Below are positions 22,750 to 34,119 of a stretch of DNA of 64,000 nt, piece after piece; positions within the stretch are counted from its first letter, which is position 1; every line of letters starts with the position of its first letter. The DNA is from Parapristionchus giblindavisi (lineage: Eukaryota; Nematoda; Chromadorea; Rhabditida; Diplogasteridae): positions 196,501-260,500 of the forward strand of contig CALSFV010000295.1 of assembly GCA_943737045.1 (NCBI GenBank), written 5' to 3'. The position numbers and the translations under genes were made by a program. The notes under the pieces are model-generated. The model was not told where the DNA came from, did not search any database, and saw only the letters and a program-made list of their open reading frames with translations.

Positions 22750-24617
22750 TTGATTTTTGATTGAACACTAATCTAGATGGATTCAGAGTAGGCTTTTCAT
22801 CTTAGTACTTCATACGTATAATGTACATTTTAAAATATGCTTGTACTAAACTAAACTATAAACTCTAAATCGACTCTGATTCATCTCGATGATAGCACCA
22901 GTATCGTGCCGTATTCGCATCTTACCCTATCCCAGCCAAACAGTATCTTACCCCTACCGTATGCATCTCAATTTCGATCTCTCATTTCAGTGAACGATCG
23001 TCACGCGACTGTTGATCGGCGGATGTAGTACAGACGGATGCTACCGGTGCACTTCACCGTATTCCAATGGGATGATGAACTGAAGGTATACTGTATATAT
23101 TGATTGATTGATTTATCGATTGATAGATAGGCATGGTTTGTTGGTTGTTATCGACTTTTTTAAAAATTTGACTTTCGAAATCCACAAATCAAATCGCATA
23201 TTAATGTGATTGTTATGACAATGGTCCTTCGTAGATCATTGGGTTTCCTTTCTTCTCCTTGTCGGTCATATCCGGACTGAATTGACCTTGAATTATCACT
23301 GGCATAGCAGTGATCACCCACAGGACTTCGTGTGCCTTGAATAACGGGTTGTACCTTTACCTTTTACATTTTACCTCTGTAAATCGGCGCTAACAACGAA
23401 GTAAAATCCAGAAAGTAATCCATTATTCTTGAAGTTTATAACCCATGTAGCAGAACGAGCTCCGTCCGCCCGTTATGCTGCACATGAACAGATAAATTCA
23501 ACTCCCGGTTTGTCAAACACATACGTGGGCAACCTTTGTCGCTGGAAATTAAAATCGAGTGGGTCGGACCATAGGTCGAATAGCTAGGCTATCGTTTTTT
23601 TTAAATCCAAAATTGGGTGGGTCTTGCCGCTAGTGGCAATGCCGCCCACGTATGGTCAAACACTTTCTGGGAGGTCCAACTGGGTTCCTTACCTGTAGAT
23701 ATAATATGCGGGGGAGGGATAGTTGACAATGATCAAATGGACAACAATACTAGACCGACATTGCATGTGTTTGCATATGACATATTGCACTTTTTTAAAC
23801 AATTGTCTTTTTACAGATAATTCAATTGGTGGCGCAATGGACGCTAAGATGAAGTATTGATTGAGTGGAAAGATGAATAAGGAGGTACGGTGGATGATGT
23901 ATTGAGTGGTTATTATAGTCTGTTTCAGTATCAGTATGGGATGGACAGACAAAGGGGCGATAGTGAATTCTTTAGCGTTTGATTTTGCCATTTATTTATT
24001 GATGTTTGGTCCCTAACTATTTATTGATTTTCGTCGAAAATGGCCTATTGTCGGGCAATTTCTGAGTGTGCTTACAGAACATTATTGGCAGCGATGAGGT
24101 GCCTCGTGGCGACTACGTGTCAACGGGTGGCTGCGGGGTGACCGTTGATACGTAGTCGCCGCGACCACATGTAGATCGGGGGGGGGGGGATCATTGAGAG
24201 AGTTGGTTTATATTGGATTCGTATAACACTTCTTGACAATTATGGAGCGATTTATTTATGACAGGGTAGAGATTCCTGCCAAACTCTGTATTCGGTAGTT
24301 GGTGTTTCATATATTGATTTTTTTAATGCAGGAATCCATGACCTCGTGCGCAGATGCAGCACGCCTGCTGCAGCCGCAACGTCCAAGGAGGATTCTTCTG
24401 ACTGTTCAATCAACCAACTATAGGTTGGAATTGTTTGCCATACATTTTTGGTGCCCTCACCTAATTGTTTTTATATAGTGGGTCGATTTAGAAAAATCGT
24501 TATTTTTCGCAAAAATTGTAATCTTTCACATAAAAATGAGCATTATATAGTGAATCGACCCTGAAAATGCGCCGTATATGGTGGGTCATTCCTCACACTG
24601 TGAGCGTATGAAAATGT

Positions 24618-24863
24618 ATGATTGTTTGCTATTCTTTATTTGCACTCTTTTTGCTATTTTCTTGGATTATTCATGCAGCAGCGTTTCTCGAACCCCGTTG
24701 CTCTGTCTCACCTCTCGAAACACTGTGCATGATTGTGTGTTTCAATTTCGCTAGCCTAAGCATGACCGCTAAAAAACAATATTGGAAATGCGTTTCCCTA
24801 GAACGATACGATCTGCGTTCGTACATTCAAAACTATTTTATTTCTATTTGTTTAATTGTGTGA
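24618..24863 (+). CDS. Hypothetical small cysteine-containing protein, right-arm copy
   Basis: Identical to the left-arm frame 18802-19047. The hydrophobic leader suggests secretion if translated. No family recognised and no independent sign of expression. Confidence 0.25.
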   Translation: MIVCYSLFALFLLFSWIIHAAAFLEPRCSVSPLETLCMIVCFNFASLSMTAKKQYWKCVSLERYDLRSYIQNYFISICLIV

Positions 24864-25427
24864 TCTTTAGCATATTTTACTTTCATTTTAATAATAACTT
24901 ACTGAGCATCGGAATCCGCTATTTAATTAATTAAATATGTTTAAAGCTTGTTTAAATTATTTTTTTCCTTCCAGGTCGTGACGCAGTAGGAGATTGATGA
25001 AAAGACATCAAGCAGTCCAGTGTGGAGGGCGCACGTTGCGCAAGAAGGTGCGCGGAGACAATGTGAGCGATCTATGATCTTTGATCTTTAGAGAATACTG
25101 TAGGAGTCGTACTAAGGCTACTTGGTCTTGAATATTTAGGGATTAATGTAGATTACTGTAGGAGTCGACCCTAGTTTACACCTGAACAGCAATTACTGGT
25201 GCATTTTGAACTGATTTAAAAAAATATTTCGGCGGTTCAATCGGGTCACAGCTACGATTGCGAATTTCAATTATTGATTTATTTGTTTCCAGTTGGTCGA
25301 GGCCGGCAACGAATCCGCTCGCTTCTGTGCATCTTGTGTTATGTGTACTAATATATAGTATTATATTACATTGTAATATTATTTGTATCGTTGTATTATC
25401 CCGCCATTTCCATCCCTCCTAAACTTA

Positions 25428-27279
25428 CAGTCGCGCCGGAAAGTCAGTGCCAACTTTTTGTTTTTGCTATATTTTTTTAACCAAGCGTGCTATGGGGCCG
25501 CTCTCGCGAGTTTTTATGTAAAATTTATCGAGGAATCCGGCCCTGATAGTGCCGACTCATGAAAATTTCTCATTATTGCGTAATGATGACGCAATCGAAG
25601 TAAACTTTTTTGAAAAATCATAACTCCGAGGAAAAATTTTTTTCAGCCTACCGTTCTTCTATAAGTTTGAGATCTACGCGTCGGCTACCCAGAAAAATTT
25701 TTTTAGGTTGCGGCGATTTTTTTCAACCGCAGCGGCCTTGCTGCAAAATGGCGGCTGCAAACTCATATCAGCTCCAAGACATGCTAGAGACTCGTTCTTG
25801 GGATCAAAATGATCCTTATGATGTCCCAAATAATCCCTGAAAGTTTGGTCCTGGTCGGACCACAATTGCCTTCAGTACACCAAAAAGTCACTTTTTCAGA
25901 TGACCTCACTTTGAGGGCCTACAATTATGAGAGTGATTTTTCTAAAAATGTGGTTCATGTGCTAAAATATGCCAAATCCATCCCAGAAGCCATCCTCACA
26001 CTTTGGTGAAAGCACCTTGCTTCGCATCTTCACGGCAAACGATAAGCGAGCATGCACTCGTTTCGGAGGCGCACGTACAGGGGAGGGGAAGGGAGGGAGG
26101 GGCGCGCGCACGCACAGTGAGTGCGTGCGGGAAAGACTGATGTGGCACCGAGGGGCTGCAAGATGGGTTCTCCCAAGCTTGCAGACGTATTATATGATGG
26201 TTTCGGCACATTTTAGCACAAGAACCGAAATTTTAGAAAAATCACTGTCATAATTGCATGCCCTCAAAGTGAGGTCATCTGAAAAAAGTGACTTTTTTGG
26301 TGTATTTTTTGGTGTCCTAGTGATTTTTCTAAATTTTTTAAATTCTTGTTGTAAAATGTATTCTTTTCAATTAAAAAAAATCACTAGACCACCATAAAGT
26401 ACTCCAAAAAGTCACTTTTTTTCAGATGACCTCACTTTGAGGGCATGCAATTATGACAGTGATTTTTTCTAAAATTTCGGTTCTTGTGCTAAAATGTGCC
26501 GAAACCATCATATAATACGTCTGCAAGCTTGGGAGAACCCATCTTGCAGCCCCTCGGTGCCACATCAGTCTTTCCCGCACGCACTCACTGTGCGTGCGCG
26601 CGCCCCTTCCTCCCTTTCCCTCCCCTGTACGTGCGCCTCCGAAACGAGTGCATGCTCGCTTATCGTTTGCCGTGAAGATGCGAAGCAAGGTGCTTTCACC
26701 AAAGTGTGAGGATGGCTTCTGGGATGGATTTGGCATATTTTAGCACATGAACCACATTTTTAGAAAAATCACTCTCATAATTGTAGGCCCTCAAAGTGAG
26801 GTCATCTGAAAAAGTGACTTTTTGGTGTACTGGAGGCAATTGTGGTCCGACCAGGACCAAACTTTCAGGGATTATTTGGGACATCATAAGGATCATTTTG
26901 ATCCCAAGAACGAGTCTCTAGCATGTCTTGGAGCTGAGATATGAGTTTGCAGCCGCCATTTTGCAGCAAGGCCGCTGCGGTTGAAAAAAATCGCAGCAAC
27001 CTAAAAAAATTTTTCTGGGTAGCCGACGCGTAGATCTCAAACTTATAGAAGAACGGTAGGCTGAAAAAAATTTTTCCTCGGAGTTATGATTTTTCAAAAA
27101 AGTGGACTTCGATTGCGTCATCATTACGCAATAATGAGAAATTTTCATGAGTCGGCAATATCAGGGCCGGATTCCTCGATAAATTTCCCATAAGAACTCG
27201 CGAGAGCGGCCCCATAGCACGCTTGGTTCAAAAAATATAGCAAAAACAAAAAGTTGGCACTGACTTTCCGGCGCGACTG
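25428..27279. mobile_element. 1.85-kb Tc1/mariner-type fold-back element, TA target duplication
   Basis: Ends are CAGTCGCGCCGGAAAGTCAG and its complement, flanked by TA at 25426-25427 and 27280-27281. The arms pair for almost 900 bp around a short AT-rich loop near 26300-26400. They include a run of CGCGCGCACGCACAGTGAGT and its complement. It shares TGACGCAATCGA and ACTTTTTTGAAAA with the 2912-4647 element, so the two are relatives. No transposase. Frames of 60-104 codons inside are mirrored on both strands and are arm artefacts. Confidence 0.9.
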
Positions 27280-27342
27280 TAGGAATCAGTCGTTTTTTTC
27301 TTGTTTAGCCATATACCCCATTAATTGTTTTATTCTGACAAA

Positions 27343-27996
27343 TTTTACACTGTAAAAAATGGCAAACCATATTTTACACTGTAAAAAATGGCAAACCATA
27401 TTTTACACTGTAAAAAATGGCAAACCATATTTTACACTGTAAAAAATGGCAAACCATATTTTACACTGTAAAAAATGGCAAACCATATTTTACACTGTAA
27501 AAAATGGCAAACCATATTTTACACTGTAAAAAATGGCAAACCATATTTTACACTGTAAAAAATGGCAAACCATATTTTACACTGTAAAAAATGGCAAACC
27601 ATATTTTACACTGTAAAAAATGGCAAACCATATTTTACACTGTAAAAAATGGCAAACCATATTTTACACTGTAAAAAATGGCAAACCATATTTTACACTG
27701 TAAAAAATGGCAAACCATATTTTACACTGTAAAAAATGGCAAACCATATTTTACACTGTAAAAAATGGCGAACCATATTTTACACTGTAAAAAATGGCGA
27801 ACCATATTTTACACTGTAAAAAATGGCGAACCATATTTTACACTGTAAAAAATGGCGAACCATATTTTACACTGTAAAAAATGGCGAACCATATTTTACA
27901 CTGTAAAAAATGGCGACACTGTAAAAAATGGCGAACCATATTTTACACTGTAAAAAATGGCGAACCATATTTTACACTGTAAAAAATGGCGAACCA
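27343..27996 (-). repeat. 29-bp satellite array, right side part 1 (about 23 copies)
   Basis: Reverse-complement orientation of the left array. The first copies, next to the palindrome, carry the GGTTTG variant (read here as CAAACC); copies after about 27765 carry the GGTTCG variant (CGAACC). One monomer at about 27912 is shortened. Confidence 0.95.
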
Positions 27997-28389
27997 TATA
28001 GGACAGTGCATTTGAAAATTTTTGCCATATCTACTTGGATGCTATAAAACATAGAATTTCTTTATTGCCATAGCCACGATGGAAAAAAAAGTGAGGCTGA
28101 CATAGAGGGCATTGGATACAATGTGTCAAAAAATAAGAAATGCCATATTTTTGCGTCGTTTGACTTTTTTGTCTGTTAGGCCAATTACAGCTCCTGCTGA
28201 CAATTTAAAGGTGGAGTCCGGGCAATATTTTCGTGAACAAACTGTAAAGACAGAAAGATAGCAAAAGTTATTCTACATACCATACATAAATTATTTTATG
28301 TTAATTCAGCTTATTGATCGCAAGAATCATGAATGAATCATGCTTGATTGTACAGGCAAAGGCGCGAAATTTTGAAAATAGGAAAGTTG

Positions 28390-28456
28390 AGCAATAGGTT
28401 TCGAACCCGCGAAGTACGCTTACTAGCGAGCGCTTTTACCACTGAGCTACGGGATT
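28390..28456 (-). other. tRNA-like sequence with A and B boxes (degenerate)
   Basis: On the minus strand TAGCTCAGTGG (28439-28449) fits the A-box pattern and GGTTCGAAACC (28397-28407) fits the B box, at tRNA spacing. The T stem and acceptor stem do not pair well, so I read it as a tRNA-derived promoter module or pseudogene, not a working tRNA. Confidence 0.6.
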
Positions 28457-28574
28457 GATGAATGGTCGTGCTAATTTCTTGAATATCGCTCATCCATTAC
28501 ATAAATGATATGTTACGCATTTGCATGGACATTCGAGGGCCTCCATCTTTAAGTTCTAAAAGAACATATTGTTT

Positions 28575-29827
28575 TGCCCAGTTCTTGTCATGCAAGAACT
28601 CGCCAGTTTTCATTCTGCGCAGTTCTTGTCATGCAAGAACTCGCCAGTTTTCATTCTGCCCAGTTCTTGTCATGCAAGAACTCGCCAGTTTTCATTCTGC
28701 GCAGTTCTTGTGATGCAAGAACTCGCCAGTTTTCATTCTGCCCAGTTCTTGTCATGCAAGAACTCGCCAGTTTTCATTCTGCCCAGTTCTTGTCATGCAA
28801 GAACTCGCCAGTTTTCATTCTGCGCAGTTCTTGTCATGCAAGAACTCGCCAGCTTTCATTCTGCCCAGTTCTTGTCATGCAAAAAATCGCCAGTTTTCAT
28901 TCTGCCCAGTTCTTGTCATGCAAGAACTCGCCAGTTTTCATTCTGCGCAGTTCTTGTGATGCAAGAACTCGCCAGTTTTCATTCTGCCCAGTTCTTGTCA
29001 TGCAAGAACTCGCCAGTTTTCATTCTGCCCAGTTCTTGTCATGCAAGAACTCGCCAGTTTTCATTCTGCCCAGTTCTTGTCATGCAAGAACTCGCCAGTT
29101 TTCATTCTGCGCAGTTCTTGTGATGCAAGAACTCGCCAGTTTTCATTCTGCCCAGTTCTTGTCATGCAAGAACTCGCCAGTTTTCATTCTGCCCAGTTCT
29201 TGTCATGCAAGAACTCGCCAGTTTTCATTCTGCGCAGTTCTTGTCATGCAAGAACTCGCCAGCTTTCATTCTGCCCAGTTCTTGTCATGCAAAAAATCGC
29301 CAGTTTTCATTCTGCCCAGTTCTTGTCATGCAAGAACTCGCCAGTTTTCATTCTGCGCAGTTCTTGTCATGCAAGAACTCGCCAGTTTTCATTCTGCCCA
29401 GTTCTTGTCATGCAAGAACTCGCCAGTTTTCATTCTGCCCAGTTCTTGTCATGCAAGAACTCGCCAGTTTTCATTCTGCCCAGTTCTTGTCATGCAAGAA
29501 CTCGCCAGTTTTCATTCTGCGCAGTTCTTGTGATGCAAGAACTCGCCAGTTTTCATTCTGCCCAGTTCTTGTCATGCAAGAACTCGCCAGTTTTCATTCT
29601 GCCCAGTTCTTGTCATGCAAGAACTCGCCAGTTTTCATTCTGCGCAGTTCTTGTCATGCAAGAACTCGCCAGCTTTCATTCTGCCCAGTTCTTGTCATGC
29701 AAGAACTCGCCAGTTTTCATTCTGCCCAGTTCTTGTCATGCAAGAACTCGCCAGTTTTCATTCTGCCCAGTTCTTGTCATGCAAGAACTCGCCAGTTTTC
29801 ATTCTGCGCAGTTCTTGTCATGCAAGA
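28575..29827 (+). repeat. 41-bp satellite array with 410-bp higher-order repeat
   Basis: The unit is CAGTTCTTGTCATGCAAGAA CTCGCCAGTTTTCATTCTGCC (41 nt), about 30 copies. Each unit contains AGTTCTTG-TCATG-CAAGAACT, an 8-bp hairpin. Variants recur every 10 units: AGCTTTC at 28851, 29261 and 29671; GTGATG at about 28712, 29122 and 29532; AAAAAATCG at 28881 and 29291. Because 41 is not a multiple of 3 and no unit has a stop in any plus frame, long frames arise in all three phases; they are not genes. Confidence 0.95.
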
Positions 29828-29828
29828 A

Positions 29829-30430
29829 CAGGGCAAAATGGAGGGGCGAGTCTCCAGTCAGCCAGAGAGACACGCCCCTTCATTTTGCCCAGTTCTTGCA
29901 TGACAAGAACTGGGCAGAATGGGAGGCGCCCCCTACCACCTACCATCCAGGATGGGGCCTGGAAGGCGAAGAGCGCCCCAGCCCGTTCCTGCAGGGCGAC
30001 ACCTCGGAGAGAATTTTGATTTGGGGAAGGGCATTCGCGATGAAGGTCCTTCTCTGCCCCGGACTTCTCCTTATTGGAGATGTCGCCCTGCAGGAGCGGG
30101 CTGGGGCGCTCTTCGCCCTCCAGTCCCTATCCTGGATGGTAGGTGGTAGGGGGCGCCTCCCATTCTGCCCAGTTCTTGTCATGCAAGTACTGGGCAAAAT
30201 GAAGGGGCGTGTCTCTCTGGCTGACTGGAGACTCGCCCCTCCATTTTGCCCAGTTCTTGCATTACAAGAACTGGGCAGAATGAAAACTGGCGAGTTCTTG
30301 CATGACAAGAACTGGGCAGAATGAAAACTGGCGAGTTCTTGCATGACAAGAACTGGGCAAAATAAAAAAATGGCGAGTTCTCGCACAGCAAGAACTGGGC
30401 CAAATTAAAAAAATTGGCGAGTTCTTGCAC
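29829..30430. repeat. GC-rich palindrome followed by inverted 41-bp units
   Basis: Arms 29829-30006 and 30080-30262 pair (CTACCACCTACCATCCAGGA with its complement, and CTGCAGGGCGAC with its complement). They are much richer in G and C than the surroundings. From 30262 to 30430 there are about four 41-bp units in inverted orientation, mirroring the large array at 28575-29827. Confidence 0.85.
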
Positions 30431-30671
30431 ACCCTCATGCGCTTTGACAAGTTTTGAACTCTATTGTCATGTTCAATTCGAACTGACAAAATATTCTGAG
30501 ATGGGATTTATTCATTCTGAATATACTTTATCAAGGTGTTTCCTATCAGAAAGACGGCAGTTCTTTCTCTAACATGCAAGATCTGGTTTTGTGTTTTTTG
30601 AAATAACAAAACATGGCCAAAATGCGCTGCCGAGTGGATATTGCAAAAATTTGCAAATGCACTGTCCTATA

Positions 30672-31435
30672 TTTTACACTGTAAAAAATGGCGAACCATA
30701 TTTTACACTGTAAAAAATGGCGAACCATATTTTACACTGTAAAAAATGGCGAACCATATTTTACACTGTAAAAAATGGCGAACCATATTTTACACTGTAA
30801 AAAATGGCGAACCATATTTTACCCCGTAAAAAATGGCGGACCATATTTTACACTGTAAAAATGGCGAACCATATTTTACACTGCAAAAAATGGCGAACCA
30901 TATTTTACACTGTAAAAATGGCGAACCATATTTTACACTGTAAAAAATGGCGAACCATATTTTACACTGTAAAAAATGGCGAACCATATTTTACACTGTA
31001 AAAAATGGCGGACCATATTTTACACTGTAAAAATAGCGAACCATATTTTACACTGTAAAAATGGCGAACCATATTTTACCCCGTAAAAAATGGCGGACCA
31101 TATTTTACACTGTAAAAATGGCGAACCATATTTTACACTGTAAAAATGGCGAACCATATTTTACACTGTAAAAAATGGCGAACCATATTTTACACTGTAA
31201 AAAATGGCGAACCATATTTTACAGTGTATAAAATGGCGAACCACATTTTACACTGTATAAAATGGCGAACCATATTTTACCCCGTAAAAAATGGAGGACC
31301 ATATTTTACAGTGTATAAAATGGCGAACCACATTTTACACTGTATAAAATGGCGAACCATATTTTACCCCGTAAAAAATGGAGGACCATATTTTACACTG
31401 TAAAAAATGGAGGACCATATTTTACACTGTAAAAT
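30672..31435 (-). repeat. 29-bp satellite array, right side part 2 (about 26 copies)
   Basis: Continues the array after the nested element. Copies become more varied outward: TTTTACCCCGTAAAAAATGG, GTGTATAAAATGG, ATGGAGGACC and 28-bp copies with five A's. Confidence 0.9.
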
Positions 31436-32589
31436 ATGTCATGCCAGAATTGCCGGTGTCTATTATGTCCGGTCTGAACTTAACCATTTATGCAACCGTC
31501 AAATATGGCAAAAACTAATTTCGAAAAAAATGCCAATTTTTCACTTTGCATTTTTGGATTAAAAATCGAGTGACAAATATGACGCCTGCAATTCTGGCAT
31601 TCCATCTCCCTTTCAATTCTGGCACTTTTGCTCCTCTCCATTCTGGTTCAAATTATTCCTGCCAAATTTTACGAAGTCGTTTATGGAATGCCAGTTTTTC
31701 CCTCTGCATTTCTGTCGTTAAATTGTCTGCCAAATTTGCATCTTGATTTTATGGATAATTGTTTTGTACCCAGAATAGCCAAATTATCACATTGTAAATA
31801 TGGATCTCTCCAAGTTTTCACCTCGTTTATTTGTCAGAAGTTATCTCTCCAAATAATAAAGTGTAAAATTCTCCAACTCTTCACATATGACAATTTTGCA
31901 ACAAGAAATTATGGCATGCCACATTTACAGTCGTAAAAAATGGCAGAAAAAAGAGCCAACTCTATATTTTCCGGTGGTCATGATATCCGTTCTGACCTTC
32001 ATTCTCTTCTCGACTTCTTCTGCTCTCAGCCTGTTCCTGGCTGCGTAGAATTCCTCGAATTGATCGACAACCATCTGCTTGGCAACAGTCGTATGGGGCA
32101 CCAGGCTTGGTCGGAAAAAGGTGGCCGTTAAAAAATCGGTAACGGTAATTTACCGGTGTAAAAGACCGGTAAAAAATCGGTAAGACGGTATAACGGTAAA
32201 ACCCTGTAAAACCGCGAAAATTTGTAATTTTTTTCTGCGACGTTTATTTCTACGTTTACTCATTTCATCAGAACTGCGATATCGTGCCTGACACTATAAA
32301 TGAACTAATTTGTTATTACTTTGACCGTAGTTACAACAAAAAATATTTCAATTTCTTCTGTTCTATTAATATATATTTGGCAATTGTCATTTATTGAGAG
32401 AGTAACTGTCTGTCGAGACATAAAATCGCCTTCGGTTACGGGCAATTTCTCGAGATATCGTACGTAATGTTACCAAAATAACGCAGAATATCTAGTGTAG
32501 ATTTCGGTAATTACCGATGAGAAACCGTAAAATTTACCGACCGGAAAATTTTACGGTCAGGGACCAGTAAAACCGGTAAAAAAATCGGT
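31436..32589. other. Degenerate satellite relics, a small frame and CGGTAAAA-rich DNA
   Basis: 31436-31960 mirrors 16130-16560, with recurring TGGCA/TGCCA at 25-40-base spacing. A 63-codon plus frame at 31940-32131 (FSGGHDIRSDLHSLLDFFCS region) looks protein-like but has no known family or mirror copy. 32120-32589 is rich in CGGTAAAA and ACCGGTAAAA in both orientations, with TTAAAAAATCGGTAACGG at its left edge and AAACCGGTAAAAAAATCGG at its right. Confidence 0.4.
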
Positions 32590-32837
32590 ATTGAGCGTAT
32601 AAAAATCACTTGTTTTATTTGTAGAAGAGACTTTCTTGTTTTGCATGGTTCAGAAACTATGTCTGAACTCTTTTATATATCACATAGCGCGCGGCGAAGG
32701 TTAGCCGGGTTAGAGAGAGGCAGCGGAGAGACAATCGAGAGGCGTGGCGAAATCTAGCGCGGCGAGATCCTTTGAGCGACTTCCGTTCGTTAGCACCGTT
32801 TGTCATTTTCTTATCAAGTACATTTTATACGCACAAT
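32590..32837. mobile_element. MITE of the ATTGAGCGTATAAAA family, 248 bp
   Basis: Starts ATTGAGCGTATAAAAATCAC and ends ATTTTATACGCACAAT. It has the family body GCGCGCGGCGAAGGTTAGCC and CGACTTCCGTTCGTTAGCAC. This is the most complete copy in the window. Confidence 0.8.
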
Positions 32838-34119
32838 AACGGAAATTTTTTCCGCCCAACCCTGTGGGGCACTCTTCTTCCGAATGCGAAGTGCATATTG
32901 GTCTCGGATGCTTCGGTGCCTTCTCGTATTCCTTGAATGATTCCGAAAGTGGACCAAATCTACCATTGATACTCCGGTCTGATCTTGTGCACTCCTCTGT
33001 CCCAGTGACGTTCAAGATTCCAATGACGGAGTAAAGTTTCTCTCGCTTTGTAAATTGGTGAGGCGAAAAGGAGAAGAAAAAAGGGAAATGAGACACTAAA
33101 GTGTGCATTAGATGATGAGATCAGTAAATGAAATAAGTAATTTCTGCAACTATTTTCCATAACTGGCACGAAACAGCCGACTAAATCGGTGTTGACAAAG
33201 TTTTCCTCGAATAACTCGAAAATGAGTGTCATAGCTATTCGATCATGGAAGAACTTTTTATTCGCCTTTCCGAGAGCATCATTTTCCTTTTTTCGAATAA
33301 TCGATTGGACCATTTTGAAGGCAGATACGATCGAAAAACTGTTGAGACGGAAAAATATGACTAAGTCCCGTGTACTCTATTAAACGGTATTGAGGGGACA
33401 GAGATACGGTAAATGAAAAATATACCGATTTTCTACGTCATCAGAAAACTCTTTTTCTGCAATAATACGCGTGTACTCAAGAGAAAATTTTCGAGAAAAG
33501 GTCACCTTTTTGTTCAAAAAATTCTTTTTTCGCGTTTTTCGCCCTGAAGAAGACTTAGCTGCGAACGGTCCATTAACAACTTTTTTGGAGAGAATTACAA
33601 TGCGGTTCGAATGACATCTGTCAGCTCGCTGTAAGATGAAAATGAACCGAGTTATGATCATTTCCAGGGTAGATCACAAAAAATCGATACTTTGTAATTT
33701 TGGCCAAATGAAGTAGCTCGGCCTTCTTATGACGCCCAACCACACCCACTGACCAACTTTCATCGAAATCGAAGCAAAAATTTTTCCTATTGGCAGGCCC
33801 GACCGTTTTTGCTACACTTTTACAGGAGACCCGTGCTAACAACTGAGCTACACAGGCTACGCTTTCGTCTCTCGAATCTAATAGAGAACAGAATATCACA
33901 TAATTGGTCCCACCTTCTTCATGATAATAGCGCACCAAAATTTCCAGATTTCCTTTCTTTGACCAATCAATAAAATTCTGCCGATAACGAATCAATAGCG
34001 AATTAAGCTTCTATCTTTGATTTAGTTGTTAATTTTAAGAATTTTGACTTTCAATTAAGAGTAGTTGTTATTTAAAGTAAGTCCAACACGGGATAAAGTA
34101 AAAAGTTTCTCGGAAAAGT
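32838..34119. other. Right flank of the composite; no gene called
   Basis: 33205-33415 is the inverted partner of 15541-15750. Around 33840-33850 the minus strand carries TAGCTCAGTTG, an A-box match, without a B box. Frames of 93-124 codons on the minus strand (33380-33995) lack recognisable domains and cross the A-box region, so I leave them uncalled. Confidence 0.4.

Larger units (their letters stand above)
22030..27342. repeat. Inner giant palindrome, right arm (interrupted)
   Basis: Reverse complement of 18176-21640, with a TA-flanked fold-back inserted at 25428-27279. Where the left arm reads GATTCCTAAGTTTAGG, this arm reads CCTAAACTTA, then the insertion, then TAGGAATC, an exact empty/filled pair. 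Confidence 0.9.
27999..30669. mobile_element. 2.67-kb TA-flanked element carrying a 41-bp satellite
   Basis: The ends TAGGACAGTGCATTTG and its complement sit in the middle of the 29-bp array and are flanked by TA (27997-27998, 30670-30671). Joining the flanks restores a normal monomer (CGAACCATATTTTAC). Similarity of the ends runs about 30 bp. Inside are a tRNA-like segment, a 30-copy 41-bp array, a GC-rich palindrome and a short inverted array. No transposase. Confidence 0.85.

Noticed and set aside
25610..27148. Several frames of 60-104 codons
   Set aside because: All lie inside the TA fold-back and recur on the other strand of the other arm.
18176..27342. Palindrome as a simple assembly artefact
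   Set aside because: Arms differ at scattered bases, and one arm has a 1.85-kb insertion with a proper TA duplication, which an inverted mis-join of identical reads would not give. Long reads are still needed to be certain.
28390..28456. Functional tRNA gene
   Set aside because: A and B boxes fit, but the T stem and acceptor stem do not pair.
28510..30324. Very long repetitive open frames (up to 427 codons) across the 41-bp array
   Set aside because: The array is open in all three plus frames because the 41-bp unit lacks stops; the peptides are the same 41-residue cycle in shifted phase. No start context, splice sites or signal.
30790..31403. Frames of 65-85 codons in the right 29-bp array
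   Set aside because: Products of a 29-bp period; mirrored on both strands.
33621..33995. 124-codon minus frame as a gene
   Set aside because: No recognisable domain, no splice or promoter context, and it overlaps an A-box-like repeat.
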